Shown piece by piece: positions 29,962 to 42,755 of a DNA stretch of 64,000 bases. Made by a program: the position numbers and the translations under genes. Each line of letters opens with the position of its first letter. Within the stretch, counting starts at the first letter, position 1. The DNA is from Apiosordaria backusii. Its lineage: Eukaryota; Ascomycota; Sordariomycetes; Sordariales; Lasiosphaeriaceae. The DNA is taken from assembly GCA_030549205.1 (NCBI GenBank), contig JAUKTV010000010.1, positions 1,426,001 to 1,490,000 on the forward strand, in the 5' to 3' direction. The notes below the pieces were generated by a model that was not told where the DNA came from, did no database searches, and saw only the letters and a list, made by a program, of their open reading frames with translations.

Positions 29962-32900
29962 ATGTCTGAGGTACAGAGCAGGCCATCTGCCCCGCGCGGC
30001 AGAGGCTCCGCCCGCGGCGGTCGCGGCGGCTTCTCAACCCGGGGAGGAGGTCGCACCGCTGCCCGGTCTGCTGGCACGAATGGCACCACGCAACACGACA
30101 CAGAATCCTCTCTGCCTACTCTGGAGGATGAGGGCGAGATCAGCGAACTCCGCAAGCTCTATGGCGAACATATTGTCAATATCAAGAGCATCATGTCCGA
30201 TTGGACCGATGTCGACATCCTCTACGCTCTCCGCGAGACGGACGGCAATCCCGATGAGACGGTCACCAGAATTCTCGAGGGTAAGCTGACTTTTTGCAGC
30301 CCGCCCACCGTTTGCGTCGATACACTGCTCCCTGCTCTTGGCAGTCCTGTGATCAATCGGGCTCTGACTTCCAAAGAAGCACTGTGACTGACATTGTTCT
30401 GTATTCTCCAGGCACCATCTCCAAGTGGAACGAGGTCTCCAAGCCGGTGAAGACCAAGGCTAAGAATGACACATTCACTACAACTACTGCCGACTCTGGC
30501 GCTGTCGGTGGCCTACGGAACGCACGAGGCGGCCGTGTCGAGGGTGGGCGTGGTCGTGGCAGAGCCACTGAGCGCGGCGGTCGTGGAGGCGGTCGCGGAA
30601 AGTCGATCCACCCTTCAACCAACGGTCCCCGCGTCAAGGAGAACCAGCCCCTTTCCGTCCCGACTGAGGAATCTACCGAATGGGACACTTCCAAGCCGAC
30701 TACCGAATCCAATGAATGGACTGACTCCACCCCCGCCGAACCTACTCCTGCTCCCGACGCCGTTGAACCTATCCCCGCCGCCGCCCCCGCAAAGCCCTCC
30801 CCCGATACCCCAAAGACCTGGGCCAGTATGTTGAGACAGTCGACTACTCCCAAGCCTGCCCCGAAGCCCAAGGAGGTGCCTGCTCCTCCTCCCGCCGATC
30901 CTGTACCTGTCATTGAACCACTTCCCCCCGCCCCCTCCGAGCCCGAGCCCGAGGTCGTACCCGAGCCCGAGATTGCCGCGCCAGTTGAAGAAAAGGAAGA
31001 GCCAGTCCCCGAACCTGTCGAGGAGCAGCCAACTGCTACCATTCCTATCATCGAGCCGGTCATCCCTGTTGTGCCTGTTGTCCCTGCTGTCGTTGTTCCC
31101 GAAGTCGCCCTATCACCCTCCAAGGATGCGCTCACCGACAAGAACCTCAACAAAGTTCCTGACGTCTCCGCACCTCCCCAGACTGAGACTGCGAGAAGCG
31201 AAGCTGCCGACTCCTGGGATCCTCGGGCCGTTGGCAGCGCCACAGCAACTCCTTTGTCCGCCTCGCAGCAACAGCACCAAGCTGAGCGCACTCCCAGCAG
31301 TGGCTTCGCGGCGACCGCGAGCAAGGCGACAACTCGTACCCCAGCTTTCCCTCGTCGTGTTTTGGACCAACTCGAGGCCGTTCGCATGCCTGGCAATCGT
31401 GATCAGGTCGACCGTGCTGCTGTGCAGTTTGGTGCTTTCAGCCTCAATGGTGGCATCGAGGACGACATTGACGGTGACCGTGAGGAGCCCGAGACTCGTC
31501 CCCAGCCTCCTCAAGACTCTCCCATAGCCCAGCCCCGGGCCTCCCTCCCTCCAGTTCAGCCCCCGGCTGCTCCTGAGAGTTTCCCTACCCCAACCCAGAA
31601 GCCGGCTTCCCAGGTTCCTGCAGGCCCTGCTGGTATGGCTTCTCACACCTCCCCTGCTGTTCTATCTTGGGTGCTTGCTGACACAAACCCAGCCGCTGCT
31701 CCTGCCGCGGCGCCTGCTATCACTCCGGCTGTTGCATCAGGTATGTCCCATTCATTCGCATCGCTGACGAGGGACAATCTTCTAACCTGCTCAAACAATC
31801 CAGCCCCTCAACCAGCCTCGCAACACAACCAGCAGTACGGACGCTTTGCTCAGCAAACTACTGCTCAAGAGCACAGCGCTTTCCCTCCCTCGAAGCCTTT
31901 TGATTCATTCGGTCAGCAACAGCCCAACGCTGCGTCAACCCAATCGCAATTCGAGGGCAGCTTCCAGGGACAGCCGCTGCCTGCTGCCCAATCTCAAAAT
32001 CAGCAGCAAGCGTTTAGCTCTGCTCCCAACGACTACCCTTCTTACTACACCTCGGGCGATCAGAGAGCCTTCTATGGCGGGTACAACTACAACCAGCAGC
32101 AGGGCTCGCAGGACGGCGCCTCCTCGCAAGCCCAGCGTTTTGGTGGCGGATATGCCGCTTCTCAGACTGACAACCTCAGCCAATACCCCCAGAGTGGTGC
32201 CCAACACGGCCAATCCCGCTTTGGTTCTGGCTCCGCGCCTGCTGGCGAGACCCCGGTCACTACTGCTCCAGCTACCTCGCAGACGTCGGCTCTTCCCCAA
32301 GCTGGCCAGACGAGCCAAGCCCAACACAGTGGGCAGCCTCAGCCCGACCAGTATCCTTACCACCCCTACACCAACAGCCCATACTACGGCGGATATATGG
32401 GCGGATATGGACAGTACGGTCAGGGCGGATATGCGCCCTATGGCAAGGGCAACGTCGGCTATCAGCCCAACCAATATGGTATTGCGTCTCAAGGACCTTA
32501 TGGCTACTCCAACCCCAGCGCCGCCTTTGGCCAGTCTGCTCTTCACCGGGACAGCGGCGCTGCTGCTGGTGCTGGTGGCCTTGGCGATTACGGCCGTGCA
32601 GGATCTCAGTCTGCTCAGGGGCAATCTGGATTCGCTGGCATGCATGATGCTTTTGGCCGCGGTGGCTCTAGTTACCAGTCTCAGGCGGCGCAATCGTTCA
32701 CCGCTCCCGGCAGCCAGCCCGGCGGTGGACCCTCTGCTGTCGATGAAATCAAGTCCTTTGGAGATGCTAAGGGCGCCGCCGGACCCAGCCCGTCCCTTGG
32801 TGTTGCTGCTCGCCCCGGCTCGGCGGCCAACAACGGCCCCGCTCAGTCCGGGCTTCCTCCCCCGCAATCCAGCCAACAGACCAACCTTGGCGGCATGGGC

Positions 32901-33098
32901 CAGTATGGCTATCCTGGCCACATGCAGCAAGGCCACGGCCTTCACGGCAGCCACACGGCCGCTGGTGGCTACGGCATGAGCGCGACTGGCGGACAGAGCC
33001 AGCAGAGCTCGTACGGCTACGGTAACCAAGGCTTTGGCGGTGGCTACTACGGCGGAAACTCTCAGCCTCGTGGCTGGGGCAACAACTACCACCATTAA
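29962..33098 (+). CDS. def1: DEF1-like RNA polymerase II degradation factor with CUE domain
   Basis: Three exons, 29962-30280, 30412-31740 and 31804-33098, giving 980 residues. An RGG-rich start (GRGSARGGRGGFSTRGGG) is followed by a CUE domain near residues 57-107 (LRKLYGEHIVNIKSIMSDW, then DILYALRETDGNPDETVTRILEG), a second RGG block, a long Pro/Glu-rich stretch and a Gln/Gly/Tyr-rich C-terminal half. This architecture is that of DEF1, which binds ubiquitin through CUE and promotes degradation of stalled RNA polymerase II; in yeast the Gln-rich C-terminus is removed by the proteasome. The second intron (63 nt) is stop-free and in phase, with a CTAAC branch sequence, so retention would add 21 residues. 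The low-complexity tail makes exact comparison hard. Confidence 0.92.
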
Positions 33099-34734
33099 TG
33101 GGTAGACCAGATTTATCTAAACAAGAGGATGAGATGATGACCCTTCATGGTGTGTCCCATGTGTTATTAATGTCTGTTGCTGTTGTCGGGCGTTTGAGAT
33201 ATCAAAGGGAACCGGTGGCAACGAAAAAAAAAGGGAATTTCGAGCTTTATGCCGGCCCCAGGGGGATATTGCGGAAATATTCATGGCCTTTTCTGTCTTT
33301 TTTTTCTCTTTCTTTTCTTTTTCCTTCTCAAAGGAATGGGGAAAAGAGGGACACTCAAAGCAAAAAGCATAAAAAGTTTCGTAGGCGAAAAATTGACGAT
33401 GAGTTTGCCTATTCTCATGTGTCATTCTTCACTGGCCTTCGTATTCTTTTTTTGTTGTCATTTTTTTACCCTCTGATTATTTTGTGTTGTGTACGAAATT
33501 TTCTCTTTCTCGCACTCTTCTTCTGTCTGATGATATGAGATGACGACACAAAGGAAACAGGACATGAAATAGGGCAGGCAAGCATTTGGCGCTTTGCTTT
33601 TTGGCGGGCTGGGAGGTGGCGGGGCGAAGGGGGGGCGGCGGCAAGGGTCATCAAAAATTGAAATTTATTTGTTGTCTGTCTATGTTCTCTCATCAAAACT
33701 GATTTTGTGTGCCTTGTTGTTGTTTGGTTTGTGTGTGCGTGTGTGTGTGTTTGCGTCTGCGGGTTCTGACGTTTTGGGTTTGAAACCAGGATTCACAGAG
33801 CGCTCTTCGAGTGTGGGCATGGGCTGGCTGTTGGTAGGGAACTTGTCTTCGAAGAAATTGAAGCGGGTAAATGTTTTCTCTGATAGGTTCATGAGAGGAA
33901 AGGCAAGAAGAGGGACCAAGAATCATCAGCAGATATCCCATCGACCCCTCTCGATTTTCTGTGTCTCTCTACTGAGAATTATCAGAAGTTCTCATGTCAT
34001 GGAGTTACTGACTGACTGACTGACCTCGTAAAACAGAATCCCCACAGACATGTTCAACGTTCTTCTCCTCTCATACACAACAACCTCCACTAGGTAAACG
34101 TTGTGGCTTGCTTCCAGCCACGCAGCACACATTTTCCATCGACGTGTACCAACCTTCCATGCTCATTTACACGCGACGATAGGAGTGATGTATATGGCGT
34201 ACCTTACTCAAGCCACCCACCCTCTACACAGTACCTTGCCCTCCACCAACAGCCAGAACAAAAACACGTTTCAAAAGAGCTCAATATCAAGGAAGAACAT
34301 GCGTATGTACCTTGTCTGCTCATATGCGTCTTTACCATGCCTTCAAAGGCAACCCCAGTTTCAATCACCGGGGAGAGCCTTGCCGAGGAAAGCCTCGTAA
34401 GGCTAGCTACCTAAGGCTGGTACTGGTGGTCAGTTTCAGCCTTGCCACGATATCCCTCCATTCTATCAACCCCGTACCTTACAGTTACATCACAACATGG
34501 AACAACCCGGCGGCCTTTTGTTGACCATCATAATCATATCATGTATTCCTACAAAACAAGAACTACCTTTCTTGTCATTGTATGTCTCGCAGGACCTTAA
34601 ACCTCTATACCCATCCCATGCCTATCCCCAACCATCCGCCCATTTCATTCCAGCATAGGAGTATCTAACCCTTAAATCCTTTCATCCCAACCAACCACCT
34701 TTTACAGCCTCCCCTTTATCTTTTCCTCATCCAG
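33099..34734. other. Intergenic, convergent 3' ends
   Basis: 1.6 kb between def1 (+) and pgi (-). Contains a GT-rich microsatellite near 33731-33751 and T-rich tracts near 33300. No supported gene. Confidence 0.45.
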
Positions 34735-36508
34735 TCAGAAACCACCATAAGCCTTAAAAGCCCCCAACAAACCCCCAGTGCTCGAATCATGCCCTGACCC
34801 AGCACCCTCCTCATCAATCTCTTTCAAAATCTTCTTCGCCAGCACCTTGCCCAGCTCCACACCCCACTGGTCAAAGGAGTTGATATCCCACACGGCACCC
34901 TCGGTAAAAGTAAGGTGCTCATAGTAAACAATCAGCGCGCCCAACTCAGCCGGGCCAATCAAGCCACCGACCAGAATGCTGGTAGTAGGGCGGTTGCCCA
35001 TAAACACCTTGTGAGGCACAAGCTCCTCGGGAACATTCCCTTCCGCTCTGACCTCCTCGGCTGTCTTGCCCACCATGAGCGCCTCAGCTTGGGCGAGGTA
35101 GTTGGACGCGAGCATCTTTTGGTGCAGGTTGTTCGACACGGGGTTGTGGGACTTGGCCGCGAGGATAAAGTCGGACGGGATAAGCTTAGTACCCTGGTGG
35201 ACGAGCTGGAAGAAGGAGTGCTGAGCGTTGGTGCAGGGCTCGCCAAAGACGACGGGGCCGGTGGTGTACTTGGCCGGGGTGCCATCGGAAGTGATGGTCT
35301 TGCCGTTGGACTCCATGGAAAGCTGCTGGAGGTAGGCAGGGAAGCGATGGAGGTACTGGTCAAAGGGGGCGACGAGGTGAGTCTGGGCGCCGTAGAAGTT
35401 GGAGTACCAGACGCTGAGAAGACCGCCGATGACGGGGATGTTCTCCTTGAGGGGAGCCTTCTGGAAGTGCTGATCCATGGCGTGGGCACCGGCGAGGAAC
35501 TTGTGGAAGTTGTCGAAGCCGACGTAGAGGACGACGCTGAGGCCGATGGCGCTCCATACCGAGTAGCGGCCGCCGACCCAGCTCTCGAAGCCGAACATGT
35601 TGGCGGGGTCGATGCCGAACTTGGTCACCTCGGACTCGTTGGTGGAGAGGGCAACGAAGTGCTTGGCGATATCACCCTTTCCGCCGGTCTTCTCGAGGAA
35701 CCATGTCTTGGCTGTGTTGGCGTTTGTTGTGGTCTCGGCGGTTGTGAAGGTCTTGGAGGCGATGAGGAAAAGGGTCGTTTCGGGGTCGGAGTCGGCAAGA
35801 GCCTCGGCGATGTGGGTGCCATCAATGTTGGAAACGAAGTGAAGGGTCAAGTCCTTGGCGCCGTAGTGCTTGAGCGCCTCAGTAACCATCACCGGGCCGC
35901 TATCATCCAGTGTTAGTCGAGTTGGGTTAGGGACCCCTGACCTCGCAGATCCGACGAGAGGGGCTCGGAAGATGGGGAGAAAGCACTTACAGATCAGAAC
36001 CACCGATACCAATGTTGATGATAGTTGTGAGCTTCTTGCCAGTGTAACCCTTCCACTCGCCGCTGCGAACCTGCTCAGAGAAGACACGCATGTGCTCCAA
36101 GACTTCGTTGACGCCGCCCTTGGTGTTCATGACGTCGACACCGTCGACCTTCATGGGCTGGTTGGTGACGTTGCGCAGAGCAGGGTGGTAGACGGCGCGG
36201 CCCTCGGTGAAGTTGATCTTCTCGCCAGCGAACATGGCATCGCGCTTCTTCTCGACGCCAGCCTCCTCGGCGAGCTTGACGAGCTTGTCGAGGGTCTCTT
36301 CTGTGATGAGGTTCTTGCTGAAGTCGAAGATGATGTCGGTGCCATTGCTTCCGCTCGAGATGTCGGCGGGGAGGGTGACCTTGCGGGTGAACTTGTCGAA
36401 GCGCTTGGGGTCGCTCTTGAAGGCGTCCTTGAGGACGATAGTCTTGCCAACACTTTCGTGGTGCGCCTGGAGGTCAGACCAGGCCGAGAGAGAGTTTGCT
36501 GGAGCCAT
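34735..36508 (-). CDS. pgi: Glucose-6-phosphate isomerase
   Basis: Cytosolic enzyme converting glucose-6-phosphate and fructose-6-phosphate in glycolysis and gluconeogenesis. Two exons, 36508-35991 and 35899-34735, giving 560 residues, the usual length. The intron interrupts the sugar-phosphate loop and splicing restores INIGIGGSDLGPVMVTEAL. Both family signatures are present: VGGRYSVWSAIGLS near residue 283 and INSFDQWGVELGK near 518. FVSNIDGTHIAE, LIASKTFTT and MFGFESWVGG are also as expected. Start is the first ATG, MAPANSLSAW. Transcribed in the same direction as sch9, which lies upstream of it. Confidence 0.98.
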
Positions 36509-37745
36509 TTTGATACAATTATAGGGTGGGTTCGTGGGTATTCGTTACAGAAAAGATGGCGAACAAGGACGAAAACTAAATCGATGTTCGTTAGGTGTCT
36601 GTTTATTAATTGAAAGCTTCGAGGATAGTGGGATGTGTCAAGCAAGCTCTTGGGCCAGGAACAGACACAAGAAGGTGGGGTGATTAATATGTAAGTTCGA
36701 GGAGACGAGGTTAATGTGCCCCGCATGCGGAACCCGGAGCTTGGCTGGTAGAGAGACCGGCACAGCAGCGAGGAAGTGACACAGTTGGTTTCAGGTGGAA
36801 TAAAAATAAGAGGGCGCTTACCAGAGCTTGGGGTATCGAAGAAAACTGCACAGCAAAGGGTTGGGGAGAAACAAAACGACTAGGAGAGGCAGAGGTGGTG
36901 AGGGAATAAGAAGGTTATCAGCTCAAGCTGCTCAGTCAGAACTTACCTACCTCCCTCAAGCAAAGACGCGGGGCACGGTGCACGTCACCACCATCACACC
37001 CGCCGCACTTACCGGGAGAGCTTTTGGTTCTCACTGGGGTCGACCCACCCCACTCCGCGGAATGTCCGCCTCGAAACCCATCGTCGGTCGAGGAATCCAC
37101 CGTCCATTTTATCCAATTCGCTGGCCGGGTGCTGAATAAGAGCCTCAGATGCCATCTGCGGGGCCTGTCATGTTCCAGACGGGTTAAATAGAACCTGCGA
37201 CATCCATTCCCTGTCGTGTCCTACATACGCATAAAAGCAAAACCCAAAAAAAAAGCATCACGCCGAGAATCGCTTGAGTACAGTACTGCCAAGTCTAACA
37301 TTGCTTGCTGATTTGTTTGTGATTTTGCTGGCTGGCCTTGCTCCCCATCGAGTCGAGACCTTCAAGTACACCCTCCCCAGCCAGTTCAAAACCAAAGACA
37401 GAAAAGGAAGAACAAGTACCAAAACAAGCCTTCATGATCATGCCCAACTCCAGATGTAGTGACAAAAACGCAAGACAAAACGCCTTTCCGAAGCACAGCT
37501 CCGCGGGCCTCTGCTGCCCCCCCACACACACCAGGCGCACCTTGACGGCCCCTCTTTCTCCCCAAGCCATGCAACCAATCATCCTCTTTGAGCCTATCCC
37601 CAAACCCACGTGGTATTGGGCTGGGACAGTCATATTCTGTCAAGTGCTTGCTCGCTGATCCTGAATTCCAAAGAAATCATCTTCTTCCCTCTTCCATATC
37701 AACCTCTCTTCATCCGAAAATGAGCCGTTTTTCTTGGCGTGTGAT
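36509..37745. other. Intergenic, pgi promoter and sch9 3' flank
   Basis: Contains the upstream region of pgi and the 3' UTR of sch9. A TACCTACC motif occurs near 36945. No supported gene. Confidence 0.4.
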
Positions 37746-39786
37746 TTATCGGTCTTGGATACTGCCCACAAAGGATGGATCCCGAACACTGCCACCAGCA
37801 TCGCCCAAGCCAGCAATAGGGCGGTTGTAGCTGAAACCAGTGAACTGGTTCTGCATCGTCTGAGAGAGAACAGGCCCCTCGACGTACGAATCTTGTGGGG
37901 GTTCCGATGTAAATTCGGGGTCAAAGTTTGCCGTATCCAAAGCATCAACCTATAGGCACGATTGTTAGTACATGAGATAACTTAGGGGTTTGAGTCTGTG
38001 ACTTACCACACTGGGCTTGAATGTAGGCTCATACTTGCGCTGAAGCAGCTTGCGCCAATCTATGGCGTGGAAGAAGGGGTGAGCCTTGATTTCCGCAGAG
38101 CCGTTGGCACCAAGACGCTGTTGAGGATCACGGTTCAAGAGCTTAGTGAGCAGATCCTTGGCAGCTGGCGGTACGACCTCCTGGCTAGGGAAGTGCAGAG
38201 GCTCGCTGAGAATCTTGCGGTACATCTCATTGGTGTTCTCGTCGTAAAAGGGAGGGAGGCCCGTCAACATCTCGTACAGGAGAACACCGAGCGTCCACCA
38301 GTCGACTGTCTTGTTGTAGCCGTTACCCATCAACAACTCAGGCGCCAGATACTCGGGAGTGCCGCAGAACGTGTTGGTACGGTCTTCATCCTTCATGTCG
38401 AGCTTGCAAAGACCGAAGTCGCAAAGCGCAATGTGACCTTGATAGTCGAGAAGAATATTCTCAGGCTTAAGATCGCGGTAAATGACGTTGAAACCGTGAA
38501 GACATTCGAGGGCGCACAAAAGCTCGGCAGTGTAGAAGCGGCTGCGGTTAACGTCGAATCGCTGCTCTTTTTGCAAGTGGTGGAAAAGCTCGCCGCCGTT
38601 GACAAAGGCCAAGACGAAGTAGAGCTTTTCGGGGCTCTGGAAGGTAAACTTGAGTGGCACGATAAAGGGGTTGTTGATCTGGGCGAGTACTGATCTCTCG
38701 GCGAGGGTGTGCGCCACTTCCGACCTCGAAATGATGTGGGCTTTCCGAATGGTCTTGAGGGCGTAGATCCGGTTTGTGTCCTTCTTCTTCACCTGCATGA
38801 CCTTGCCAAAACTGCCCTTGCCCACCACCTTGAGGAGCTCAAAGTCTTCGATCTTGAGCTTTCCTGCCCGGTTCTCCACGTACTCGACGCCAATCTTAAT
38901 CTTGCCGGTGCCGTATTGAATGTCAACCCATTCCACACCAGTCTGTCCGAGGGTCTTTTCCCGGTTGGCGTGCTCGGCCGCCGCCTTTTCCCGGTCCTTC
39001 TTACTGGCCTTGGGATCTTCCACATATGGTTGCTTCTCCTCAAATCTGGGGTTGATGCGGGCCACACCGAGGAAAATGTCCTGGCTGCGGCCGGATCCCG
39101 GTGGCGCATTGGGATTGCGGATATAAAGATGGATCACCAGCTCCGTTACTCTGGAAACATCGAACTTGTACTGGGTGTTGGAGCCTGCCCACAGCGGATT
39201 CTCAGGGGTTCCCTCCACCGAGTTGACAAACACTTGCAACTTGTCGAAATCGATCAGGGCATAAGGCATGTACTTTGACGAGATACGACCGTGGTTTGTC
39301 GGGATGCCCGAGAAGCCTCCCGAGGTCTGGGGCCTGCCCATGAAACCCGACGTCCTCGAGGAAGACGAGGGGCGGATCGAGCTCGACATGTTGAGAGCAT
39401 TCCCGGTCGACAGCGAGTTGCCGCCATGTGCTGGGTTGTTGAAGGCAGCGCGATGCTGCTCAGGAAGGGAGAACCCTTGACCTTCATGAAGAGTAACAAC
39501 GAGAATACCGGGCTTAGGCGGGGCAACGACGGGAGCTTGCGTGAGTGCTTCCGAGGCCGCTAAACAAACATCAGGTTAGGTTAGGCTCTGCTAGCAAAAG
39601 GGGGTGAAGTATGCGTGTAGGGAGAAACGCACCGATGGTGTTTTCATTTGTGGGAGTGACGGCCCCGGAGATGTCCCCTTGGCTCTTGTTGTCCTTGTCT
39701 GTGATGGTGGAGGTGGAGGGTGACCGCGAGAAGGTGCTCGTGAGGGGTCCCAGATGGGTTTCCTTCAACTCTAAGGGGCAACTCAT
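37746..39786 (-). CDS. sch9: SCH9-type AGC kinase with N-terminal C2 region
   Basis: Nutrient-signalling kinase, the fungal counterpart of S6K/Akt acting under TORC1. Exons 39786-39633, 39559-38007 and 37949-37746 give 636 residues. A Ser/Thr-rich start is followed by a C2-like region from about residue 60 (GILVVTLHEGQGFSLPE, then YALIDFDKLQVFVNSVEG). The kinase begins near residue 293 (VVGKGSFGKV) and has YRDLKPENILLD, CDFGLCKL and the activation loop TNTFCGTPEYLAPE. The last exon supplies the tail with hydrophobic motif FTGFSYNRP, whose Ser is the likely TORC1-dependent site. A second in-frame ATG at 39819 would add 11 residues and cannot be excluded. The last intron has ACTAAC before CCTATAG. 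Confidence 0.95.
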
Positions 39787-41137
39787 GTTAGCTGACTCGG
39801 GAACAACAACAACGGGCATCGGGCGCAAAAGTCGCTCATTGTTGGCGAAGCAAGCGAAGGCAATTAAGGCAGCGGCATGCGTAGAACTGGAAAATCGTGG
39901 GAATTGCGGGTGGTGCTTGACATACTCTTGGTGAGTTTCCACGACATTTTGCAATCTGGCGAGGCCGTCGGCCTGGAAACGAGATATGGTAGGTTGCTGT
40001 GGCCGCAGGCGGGAGTCGATCGGGCAAAAGGGGCTGCAGCTAAGGAACTGAGGGTCTAGGATGCGGAATACGGAGAGATATTGTCGAGACGTGTTTGCTG
40101 AATTCTTCTTTTGGTGGTTTGGAATTCCTCTGTTGGATGTGGTGCGGTGCGGCAAGGTAGGTAAGGACGGTGGACGGGACGCTGCGGGACGGGAGGAGAG
40201 CGCTCTCCTTGTCAGTGTTAGGGATTGTTAGGGATGTGGTGCGCACGGCGCGCTGCTTCGAAACCGGTGGGTCGGGGGGCTAATTGTCCGCTGAGCGCTA
40301 TTCCCCACTGTTGACCGCGCCCCGCAGAGGATGCTCTTGTCTTGTGGCTCTTCTTTTGATGTGTTGTAAGAGCTTTGTCTGAGAGCGTGCCCAATACGAC
40401 GGTGCCAATTGTTCTGGAATCTTGAGAGTCCCCAAGAAGAAAAGAAAAATGGAGCGACGATTGACAGCGTGACAGCAGCACTTCACCTCAAGACGACAGC
40501 AGCTGATGGCACCCATGGATTGGCAGGCCAGCCATGACAGCCCCGCACTTGTCGTTACGCAGCTGAACCTTGAATCTGGGATTCGGCTGACAGAAGAAAA
40601 CACCACGGCAACCATGGGGAACAGCAATGGCACGGCTGATTGATTTCTAGGAAGTAATACATACCTAATGTATATCTCTCCTGGTGACGACATACTGGAC
40701 GATAAGCTATGCTCCCTTGCTTCCTTACACCACAGAAGGCACGATAACCAAGGACCCCTTATTCATCTTTGTGTCTGTTCCACCCGAAACGGTGCGGGAA
40801 CGAAGAGCGGCTGTCCGGCTCCGTCAATTATGGACGGAGTCGATCAGCCGCGCAAACAATTGCAAACACAGCCTCGACGATGGCAAATTCCAGCCCCTTT
40901 TTCCATCAGCAAGATATCCTCCTTGATAACTTCGAGACAGGGGCCAAGGGGTTACCGAAAAAGACACCAACCCCGTCACGTGGCGCTAACCGAAAATCAT
41001 CAATCTCCAGTGCTCCGGCAACCTGGTCCCCGTCATCAAAAGGTTTCACTGATCAACCACAATGAAACCCCTCCTATGTCATCAAAACCCTTCATCAACT
41101 CAACCTCAAAAATCACCACATATCGACTAAAAATCTC
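39787..41137. other. Intergenic, sch9 upstream region
   Basis: Frames here do not look coding. One GGTAGGTA motif lies near 40157. It should hold the sch9 promoter and leader. Confidence 0.4.
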
Positions 41138-42124
41138 TCATTCATTAATTACTAACATCATGACAGAATGGTATTTTGAAGGATGCTTCATGGATATCAA
41201 CCCAAACGCCAGAAACATTAGAACCATCAAAACCTGATCTTCCACACCACCGACCCCTATTCCCGCGCGCCAAGCCTTCAAAATGCTGCTCTTTTCACGT
41301 CTGCACCGATGTCTGAGTCTCAGCAACGTCCCCCGAATCTTGGACATGACAAATTTGGCCGCCTTATCCGTGTCCCAGATATAGGTCAAATGCGCCAGAT
41401 GAAGCATATTTGACCCATGGCAGATGCTATCCCCCTCGTGACAAATCGAGAGCTGCGTGGCCTTCGGAACCTTCAAAAGCAGATCAGGATACCTCGGATC
41501 AGCAAAGAGCACAAAAGAGCTGACCTTTCTCAGTTCAAAAGGCAGCATCCATCATATGGCCGCCTTAACAATTTGAGCACCCTGGGCATATCCAGACACC
41601 ACAAGTTTTGTCTGCCGGCACCTCTTCGAGTAACTCCGTATCTCAGACCTCACCTTCTTGCTGCCGTTTTTGTCACCACCCCGCAGAAAACCTTTGAGGC
41701 CAGCGTCGTAGTCAAGCCCTTGAATCTCGACTGTTTTGTTCTTCCCGGCTTCTTTTTTGACGTGCTCGAAGAAGGATGGGCCGGCTACCATGCCGATGTT
41801 GCCTGCTTCGTTGGTGCCGCGGGCGAAGAGGATGGCAATGTCTGGACAGCCGCCTGTGGTGATGTGGCGGGTGGTTTGGATTTTGAGGATGGAGGCGACT
41901 TTTAGTTCGGCTGCTACGTAGAGGTCCCTGGTGACGTCGATGTGCCTGTCCAAGGGGAAGAGTTTCGTGACCCAGTAGAGGTAGGTGTTGACTGGGATAG
42001 CCGACAGGTCTGTGGTTGGGTCGACGGGAAGAGGGGGTGGCTCGTCTTGCGGTAATGGTGCTGGGGCGGCCGGTGCCAGAGCGAATAGAACCAGAAGTGA
42101 AAGTTTCATCCTGGTTGCCAACAT
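41138..42124 (-). pseudogene. Cutinase-family pseudogene (nucleophile Ser replaced by Ala, internal TGA)
   Basis: Cutinases are secreted serine esterases. The frame starts at ATG 42124 or 42109; the latter opens a clear signal peptide (MKLSLLVLFALAPAAPAP). The body has TTGGCPDIAILFARGTNE, GPSFFEHVKK and VVSGYAQGAQIVKAAI. The family motif is GYSQG, and here the catalytic Ser codon reads GCC for Ala. Eight codons after the motif the same frame has TGA (41554-41552), then continues with FELRKVSSFVLFADPRY, CHEGDSICHGS and HLAHLTY, which keep the catalytic Asp and His context. Spacing from GYAQG to VLFADP equals that of the well-known Fusarium cutinase as I remember it, so the TGA replaces one codon and no intron explains it. 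Both defects argue for a dead enzyme. The tail after ~41340 is unlike cutinases. Confidence 0.82.
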
Positions 42125-42755
42125 CAAGACATGAACATCTCCGTCGTTGAATATCTCGTTGAATTTCTAGGATATCATTATTGACCTTGCAGACCCTAAA
42201 TACCGGTGTCAAGTGTCAAACCGGGCGCTAACCTGACAGCGACGGCAGACTATCCCTGACATTTGGGACTGCATGAAGTAGCAGACGGCGCTTGACCGGC
42301 TGAAAGAGCTCACGGGAAGATCGAGGACTGGTTGCGAGGTATGATATTTCCGAAGAATAAGACTTGACAAGTCTTTTAAACTCCTGACTCGACTAGTCCC
42401 AACCGTCTCCGTTGAGATGTAGCTAGTTTCCAAAGATATTAAACCAACGTTTATCCGTTTCGTCGGCCTAGTCCTTTCCATTTCTCCCGAGTAACTGACA
42501 CCGTTTGACCTTTTCCTGTCTGTACTCGCCCTTTCTGCTCCCCCTTCCTGTCCTTCCCTTAGAAGAACTGCGACCAAAATGAGATTTGAGGAAGTCATGA
42601 GACTTGTGACTTTTGAGCACTTAATTTCAGTACACTATGTTAATGTGTTAATGTTTACATGCCAATATCCTGATATACTCAAGAGCTAAGTACCGTAGTA
42701 AATAGTCTACCCCCCTCCCCCCCTTAACATTCCCAACCCCCATACCCACCCCTCA
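42125..42755. other. Intergenic
   Basis: Between the cutinase and P450 pseudogenes. A minus-strand open frame at 42209-42598 has no recognised similarity and was not accepted. C-rich near 42710-42755. Confidence 0.4.

Noticed and set aside
31935..33095. 386-codon minus-strand frame
   Set aside because: Antisense shadow of the Gln/Gly-rich half of DEF1.
33731..33751. GT-rich tract as a regulatory element
   Set aside because: A simple microsatellite between convergent genes; nothing further supports a function.
34915..35916. 333-codon plus-strand frame
   Set aside because: Antisense shadow of glucose-6-phosphate isomerase.
42209..42598. 129-codon minus-strand frame between the two pseudogenes
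   Set aside because: No recognisable motif; likely chance open frame.
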